NCBI RefSeq assembly: GCF_016765675.1
Contig: NZ_JAESWB010000005.1
Coordinates: 62,001 to 126,000, forward strand
Direction of reading: 5' to 3'
Length of the DNA stretch: 64,000 bases
From: Neobacillus paridis
GTDB taxonomy: Bacteria; Bacillota; Bacilli; Bacillales; Cytobacillaceae
Position numbers and translations under genes: made by a program. The first letter of the stretch is position 1. Each line of letters starts with the position of its first letter. Under the pieces are notes generated by a model that was not told the DNA's origin, ran no database searches, and worked only from the letters and a program-made list of their open reading frames with translations. Positions 59,606-64,000 of the stretch are shown here, piece after piece.

Positions 59606-59644
59606 CATTCAGCGGACTAACACATATCTCGAATAACGTACACC

Positions 59645-59677
59645 CCCTCAAAAAATGGTTTCTTGAGGGTTTTTATT
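59645..59677 (+). terminator. Terminator after the unknown gene
   Basis: CCCTCAA (59645-59651) and TTGAGGG (59663-59669), then a T-rich tract. Confidence 0.8.
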
Positions 59678-59765
59678 TATCTCCAGTTGACTTATGCATT
59701 GAGTTAAAAATGGGTACAATTTTGATATTTAACCTTCATATTTTTTCTCGGAGGTGAGAAATGCA

Positions 59766-60908
59766 ATGAAAAGATTTTTTGTTCTCCTCATATCGATTGC
59801 GCTGCTCTATTTTTCTTGGCCGGCGATCGAGCAAAAACTCGGTTTGACTGGCGACAATCATTCCATTAAGGAAATTCAATCCGAAATTAATAGCATGAAA
59901 AGCGATCCGAAAATCATTGCCGCTTTCAATTCTTTGTACGATAATGTGCAACAAGTTGTCAACCAACTTGCGCTTCACTTGAATAAACAGCCGCTCGGTA
60001 ATCAAACGGAAGAACAATCTCCGGGTGAAAAAATAAACTTAAAAACGCCGGCTGAGCAATTGTTTTCCATCCATAATATTGAACTTGGTGAAACCAAAGC
60101 AAAGATTGAACAACAATTAGGACCGGCAAACCGTTCCTCAGCTAATGAGTATGGGACAAATTGGTATGCCTACCATGACCACTACAGAAACTTTTTCATG
60201 GTAATGTACGACCAAAACAATAAAGCTGCCGGATTATATACCAATCAAAATCTGATTGCTTCGAAAAAGGGAATCAAACTAGGAACTTCTAAAGAATCAG
60301 TCCGTAAGCAGCTCGGGGAACCATTAAACCGTATTCAAAAGGGATTCATGATTTACCAGCTTGAAAAAGACCGCGATTATGATGTGTATTTGTTAAACGA
60401 TGTTTATATCACAATTTTTTATGATAAACATGAGGGAAATACGATTACAGCCATCCAGCTAATTACTAAAGACATGGAACAAGGAAAAACAGAATTATAT
60501 CCAAAGGCGAGTGCAAACTTAAAACAAGGCCTTGAGTATCAACTATTTGATTTGACGAATGCTGCCCGAGTTGAGCACGGACTTTCCATCTTGAATTGGG
60601 ATCAGCATGTTCAAGAAACCGCACGAAAACATAGCACCGATATGGCGGTTCATCACTACTTTGATCATACCAATCTGAAAGGACAATCCCCTTTTGATCG
60701 AATGAAAGAAGATCATATTATTTTTTACCTGGCTGGAGAAAACCTTGCTTACGGCCAATTTAGCAGTATTTTTGCCCATGAGGGTTTGATGAATTCGCTC
60801 GGACATCGTGAGAATATTTTACGGAAAGGTTATAAATATTTAGGTGTTGGGGTTGCCTTTAACGATCAATCACAGCCCTACTATACCGAAAACTTTTATG
60901 CTAAATAA
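59766..60908 (+). CDS. CAP-domain protein, YlbC-like
   Basis: 380 residues. N-terminal membrane anchor (KRFFVLLISIALLYFSWPAI), a coiled spacer (IKEIQSEINSMKSDPKII), a CAP-associated domain of two repeats each starting IELGETKAKIEQQLGPANR / IKLGTSKESVRKQLGEPLNR, and a C-terminal CAP/SCP domain (about 255-380) with NAARVEHGLSILNWDQHVQETARKHSTDM, HHYFDHTNL, GENLAYGQ and NSLGHRENIL. Extracellular or coat-associated; related YlbC is made in sporulating cells. ATG 59766 follows GGAGGTGAG by seven bases; GTG 59754 overlaps it. Confidence 0.88.
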   Translation: MKRFFVLLISIALLYFSWPAIEQKLGLTGDNHSIKEIQSEINSMKSDPKIIAAFNSLYDNVQQVVNQLALHLNKQPLGNQTEEQSPGEKINLKTPAEQLFSIHNIELGETKAKIEQQLGPANRSSANEYGTNWYAYHDHYRNFFMVMYDQNNKAAGLYTNQNLIASKKGIKLGTSKESVRKQLGEPLNRIQKGFMIYQLEKDRDYDVYLLNDVYITIFYDKHEGNTITAIQLITKDMEQGKTELYPKASANLKQGLEYQLFDLTNAARVEHGLSILNWDQHVQETARKHSTDMAVHHYFDHTNLKGQSPFDRMKEDHIIFYLAGENLAYGQFSSIFAHEGLMNSLGHRENILRKGYKYLGVGVAFNDQSQPYYTENFYAK

Positions 60909-60993
60909 TCCGCTTAGGAATTAGGTTTTTCAAACAGGTTATATTATATACGAGCAATGATTTGCTCAAAACTTCGTTCGGGAGTGATGGATC

Positions 60994-61182
60994 ATGGCGA
61001 GAAACAAACTTTTGGTTCCTGGTGCAGACAATGCTCTTGATCAGATGAAGGAAGAGATTGCAGGCGAGTTTGGAGTCGAGCTTGGTGCTGATACGACCGC
61101 ACGAGCAAATGGTTCCGTCGGTGGTGAAATGACAAAGCGCCTAGTCGCCCTCGGCGAACAAGTAATGAAAAAGCAGCAATAA
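60994..61182 (+). CDS. Small acid-soluble spore protein, alpha/beta type
   Basis: 62 residues. Classic SASP pattern: [50 protein letters not shown]. The GE germination-protease cut site lies between Glu and Phe in AGEFGVE. These proteins coat and protect spore DNA and are degraded on germination. GGGAGTGATGG is upstream of ATG 60994. A hairpin GAGCA/TGCTC (about 60952-60966) lies in the leader. I could not assign a sigma-G promoter with confidence. A strong terminator follows. Confidence 0.95.
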   Translation: MARNKLLVPGADNALDQMKEEIAGEFGVELGADTTARANGSVGGEMTKRLVALGEQVMKKQQ

Positions 61183-61183
61183 C

Positions 61184-61221
61184 AAAAGGGTCAGTCCGCA
61201 ATCGATAGGGCTGACCCTTTT
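61184..61221 (+). terminator. Terminator of the SASP gene
   Basis: AAAAGGGTCAG (61184-61194) and CTGACCCTTTT (61211-61221), an 11-bp perfect stem. Confidence 0.88.
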
Positions 61222-61409
61222 AAGTTGACTAATGAAGTAATATTTTCCCATAACATATCGTTTTATATTAACCATTATCGTGAGAAATGTTGTATGATGA
61301 AAACGTACCATTTTTACCAAGAGGCTTCTGAACAAAATATTCAGAACCTTCCTACTTAATAAATAGAAACTTTCCGATTAGCTAAAAAAAAAATAGGAGG
61401 TCTATACGT

Positions 61410-62798
61410 GTGCTAAGTAAATCATTGATTGAGGACGTACTGACAGCGGCTTTGTCCACGGGTGGGGATTTTTCCGAGATTTTCGTTGAAGATCGGTTTA
61501 CAAATAATATCACTCTTCAAAGTGGCAAAATAGAAACCAGTCTTTCCGGGCGAGATTTCGGTATCGGGATCCGCGTGTTTAAGGGCTTGCAAAGTGTCTA
61601 TGCCTATACCACCGATCACAGCAAGGATGGCCTGTTAAAGGCGGCGAAAAACGCGGCACAAGCGATCAGTGGAAATAATCTCATTCAATTACCCCCACTA
61701 GTACATGAATCAGTTGAAACGGTTCACCCCGTTCAAGTGCTGCCGCTGGAGGTCGAAAAAGCACGGAAGGCTGCGATTATGAAACAGGCGTATGAAACGG
61801 CGAAAAACTATCATTCTAGCATTTCTCAAGTAAAGGTTCGCCTTATGGATGAGGAACAGAATGTGATAATCGCTAACTCCGAAGGAAATTGGATTGAAGA
61901 CAAGCGGGTTCGTTCAAGATTGGCGATTCAGGCAATCGCAGTCCGCCATAACCAAATGGAAACAGGCTTTTACGGACCGGGTGCCCATCAGGGATTCGAA
62001 TTTTTTGAAAATCTCGATATGAATCATTATGCCAGCGAAGCAGCAAGGATAGCAGTCACAATGCTCGATGCCAGCCCCTGCCCCGGCGGAAAGTTCCCGG
62101 TCATTATCGATAATGAGTTTGGCGGCGTCATTTTCCATGAAGCCTGCGGTCATGGCCTGGAAGCAACTGCTGTCGCTAAAAATAACTCGGTATTTGCAGG
62201 CCATCTTGGAGAAAAGGTGGCTCCGGAGATTGTCACCTATATTGATGACGGCACCCTCCCAAATGAGTGGGGCTCCATCAATATTGACGATGAAGGTGAA
62301 AAAGCGAGGAAAAATGTTCTTATCGAAAATGGGATTCTAAAAGGCTATTTAATCGATAAATTCAACGCGCGCCGGATGGGAATGGAATCAACCGGTTCAG
62401 GGAGAAGAGAATCCTTCCGTTTCGCTCCAACCTCAAGAATGACCAATACGTATATTGCACCGGGAAAATCAACACCCGAAGAGATCATCGCCAATACCGA
62501 GTACGGGATCTATGCAAAATACATGGGTGGCGGACAAGTGAGCCCGGCTACAGGTGATTATAACTTTGCCGTCATGGAAGCATATGAAGTAAAAAATGGC
62601 AAGCTAGGCAAACCTCTCAAAGGGGCCACGCTCATTGGAAATGGACCGAAAACGCTGCAGCTTGTCGATATGGTCGGCAATAATTTGGGCCATGGCGCGG
62701 GAATGTGCGGTTCCTTGAGCGGGAGTATCCCGGTAAACGTAGGGCAGCCGATGATCCGCGTCAGCGAAATAACTGTCGGTGGAACAAAGGGGGAATAA
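61410..62798 (+). CDS. tldD: TldD-family metalloprotease subunit
   Basis: 462 residues. The zinc-binding motif HEACGHGLEA (His-Glu-x3-His) is in the second half, after GGVIF. Companion motifs are VTYIDDGTLPNEWGSINIDDEGEKARKNVLIENGILKGYLIDKFNARRMG and GGQVSPATGDYNF. TldD with TldE forms a heterodimeric metalloprotease that trims unfolded peptides or modified peptide precursors. GTG 61410 follows GGAGG by nine bases. It is directly upstream of the partner gene. The gap 61222-61409 is AT-rich. Confidence 0.95.
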   Translation: MLSKSLIEDVLTAALSTGGDFSEIFVEDRFTNNITLQSGKIETSLSGRDFGIGIRVFKGLQSVYAYTTDHSKDGLLKAAKNAAQAISGNNLIQLPPLVHESVETVHPVQVLPLEVEKARKAAIMKQAYETAKNYHSSISQVKVRLMDEEQNVIIANSEGNWIEDKRVRSRLAIQAIAVRHNQMETGFYGPGAHQGFEFFENLDMNHYASEAARIAVTMLDASPCPGGKFPVIIDNEFGGVIFHEACGHGLEATAVAKNNSVFAGHLGEKVAPEIVTYIDDGTLPNEWGSINIDDEGEKARKNVLIENGILKGYLIDKFNARRMGMESTGSGRRESFRFAPTSRMTNTYIAPGKSTPEEIIANTEYGIYAKYMGGGQVSPATGDYNFAVMEAYEVKNGKLGKPLKGATLIGNGPKTLQLVDMVGNNLGHGAGMCGSLSGSIPVNVGQPMIRVSEITVGGTKGE

Positions 62799-62801
62799 CG
62801 A

Positions 62802-64000
62802 ATGAACATCGAGGAATTCCAATCAAAGCTATTCGATGCAGCGCACAGCAGCGGTTTTACAGAGACTGAGATCTATTATGAAAAGAAAGAAGTTTTTGGC
62901 TGCCAAATCTACCAAGGGGAAATTGACCAATATGAAATTGCCGAAGACGGCGGCGTTTCTTTTCGGGGCATTTTTAACGGAAAAATGGGTTACGCTTATT
63001 CCGAAAAGATCGATGAGGGATCCATCCCCTTCCTGTTAGAAAGTGCCAAAGAAAATACACAGATCCTAAATGAAGAAGAACGTGAGGAAGTTTTTGCCGG
63101 CAGCAGCCACTACGAGAAGCGCAATTTTTTCTCAGAATCATTAAATAAAGTGACTATTCCGGAAAAAATCAAGTTTATTCAAGATGTGGAACGGGAAATT
63201 TTGGCGGCGGATCCCCGCATTGTTGCCACCGATACCTGCCAGATCCGGACGGAAGCGCTTACTAGATTCCTCATTAATAACAAGGGCTTGTCTCTTTCTG
63301 ATCGGGTCAATTATTTATATTTGATATTGGAAGTCATCGCCAAAGAGGCGGAGGAAACAAAATCTGCCTATACCTTTCATGTGACAAAGGACTTTCATAG
63401 TTTAGATGCGAAAGCCATCGCTCAAAAAGTGGTCGATGAAACACTCTCTCAATTAGGAGCAAGGAACATCGCAAGTAAGGATTACCCAATTCTTTTAAGA
63501 AATGATGCCGCGGCCAGCTTGCTGTATACGTTTTCAGCTAACTTTTCCGCTGAAAACACACAGGCAGGTATTTCCGCATTAAAGGATAAACTTGGTGTAG
63601 CGATTGCTGCTGATAAAATCACCATCGTTGATGATCCCTTCCTTGAAGACGGATTGGCGAGCAGGACGTTTGACAGCGAAGGGGTGGCTTCTAAGAAATT
63701 GACATTAGTCGATTCCGGAACGTTAACATCGCTGCTTCATAATCGTAAAACAGCGGAAAAGGACCGAACTGAAACAACTGGGCATGCCCATAAAGATTCT
63801 TATAAAAGTGCTGTTAAAGTTGGACCTTCCAACCTTTTTATTGAACCATCAACCACGTCTTTTGAAAACTTACTGGCATCGATTGATGAAGGTGTTTTAA
63901 TCACCAATCTTTCCGGTCTCCATTCTGGAACGAATCTGGTATCCGGTGATTTTTCAGTTGCTGCCAATGGATTTTACGTAAAAGATGGGAAAATTCAATA
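62802..64000 (+). CDS. TldE/PmbA-family partner protein, 3' end cut by window
   Basis: Reading frame open from ATG 62802 (GGGGGAATAACGA upstream) to the window edge, 399 codons, no stop. It starts MNIEEFQSKLFDAAHSSGFTETEIYYEKKEVFG and contains YPILLRNDAAASLLYTFSANFSAENTQAG, DDPFLEDGLASRTFDSEGVASKKLTLVDSGTL and NLSGLHSGTNLVSGDFSVAANGF, the PmbA/TldE pattern; the zinc HEXXXH motif is absent, as expected for TldE. It begins three bases after the tldD stop, so they are translated together. Only the last 40-50 residues should be missing. Confidence 0.93.
   Translation, partial: MNIEEFQSKLFDAAHSSGFTETEIYYEKKEVFGCQIYQGEIDQYEIAEDGGVSFRGIFNGKMGYAYSEKIDEGSIPFLLESAKENTQILNEEEREEVFAGSSHYEKRNFFSESLNKVTIPEKIKFIQDVEREILAADPRIVATDTCQIRTEALTRFLINNKGLSLSDRVNYLYLILEVIAKEAEETKSAYTFHVTKDFHSLDAKAIAQKVVDETLSQLGARNIASKDYPILLRNDAAASLLYTFSANFSAENTQAGISALKDKLGVAIAADKITIVDDPFLEDGLASRTFDSEGVASKKLTLVDSGTLTSLLHNRKTAEKDRTETTGHAHKDSYKSAVKVGPSNLFIEPSTTSFENLLASIDEGVLITNLSGLHSGTNLVSGDFSVAANGFYVKDGKIQ

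Noticed and set aside
61240..61330. Promoter of tldD with TATGAT
   Set aside because: Nearest -35-like box is 19 bases away and weak.

Overview
The window looks like chromosome from an endospore-forming member of the Bacillaceae (Bacillus / Neobacillus type). The evidence is an alpha/beta small acid-soluble spore protein, two CotF-like coat proteins, a LysM-GH18 spore cortex lytic enzyme, a T-box leader, strong AGGAGG ribosome binding sites, frequent TTG/GTG starts and a moderate-to-low GC content. No rRNA, tRNA, CRISPR array, prophage or intact insertion sequence was seen. The left end cuts a BceB-type permease gene and the right end cuts a tldE/pmbA gene.

Layout. 1-6.7 kb: partial BceB-type permease; a short, probably broken membrane ORF; a XerS-like tyrosine recombinase with dif-like sequence beside it; an acyltransferase; and a GntR(YtrA)-ABC transporter operon with a perfect 15-bp inverted-repeat operator over its promoter. 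6.8-14.5 kb: a Lon-like AAA protease, an MltG-like membrane protein, coat proteins, an alcohol/aldehyde dehydrogenase pair and an OsmC protein. 14.5-21.3 kb: an RDD / SpoIIM-like / DUF58 / MoxR / DUF4350 / DUF4129 / membrane-protein block. 21.5-27 kb: glycosyltransferase, SleL-like enzyme, an array of 52-bp tandem hairpin repeats, a decayed GH18-like gene tail, a small secreted protein, an MBL hydrolase and a small unknown. 27-29.8 kb: proBA behind a proline T-box. 29.9-40.8 kb: a reductive pyrimidine-degradation cluster (PreT, PreA, dihydropyrimidinase, NCS1 permease, small ORF, PucR regulator, semialdehyde dehydrogenase, aminotransferase) with no beta-ureidopropionase. 41-44.8 kb: MFS/TetR pair, unknown protein, hotdog thioesterase. 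45-49.7 kb: adhE with a Rex-like box, VanW lipoprotein, universal stress protein. 49.9-54.7 kb: Ca-type P-ATPase, an orphan [NiFe]-hydrogenase small subunit with its own Rex-like box, proline dehydrogenase. 54.9-64 kb: a stand-alone ftsZ, a structured intergenic element, aminotransferase, 2-hydroxyacid dehydrogenase, unknown, YlbC-like CAP protein, SASP, and tldD/tldE.

How the parts fit. PreTA reduce uracil/thymine, the dihydropyrimidinase opens the ring, and the aminotransferase and MmsA-type dehydrogenase would take beta-alanine-type products to acyl-CoA; a palindrome and a cre-like site sit in front of preT. adhE and the orphan hydrogenase gene share Rex-like boxes, which suggests joint control by NADH/NAD+ when oxygen is scarce. 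The items most worth following up are the orphan hydrogenase subunit, the isolated ftsZ with a hairpin-rich element upstream, the tandem hairpin array, and the XerS-like recombinase next to dif-like sequence and a truncated gene.
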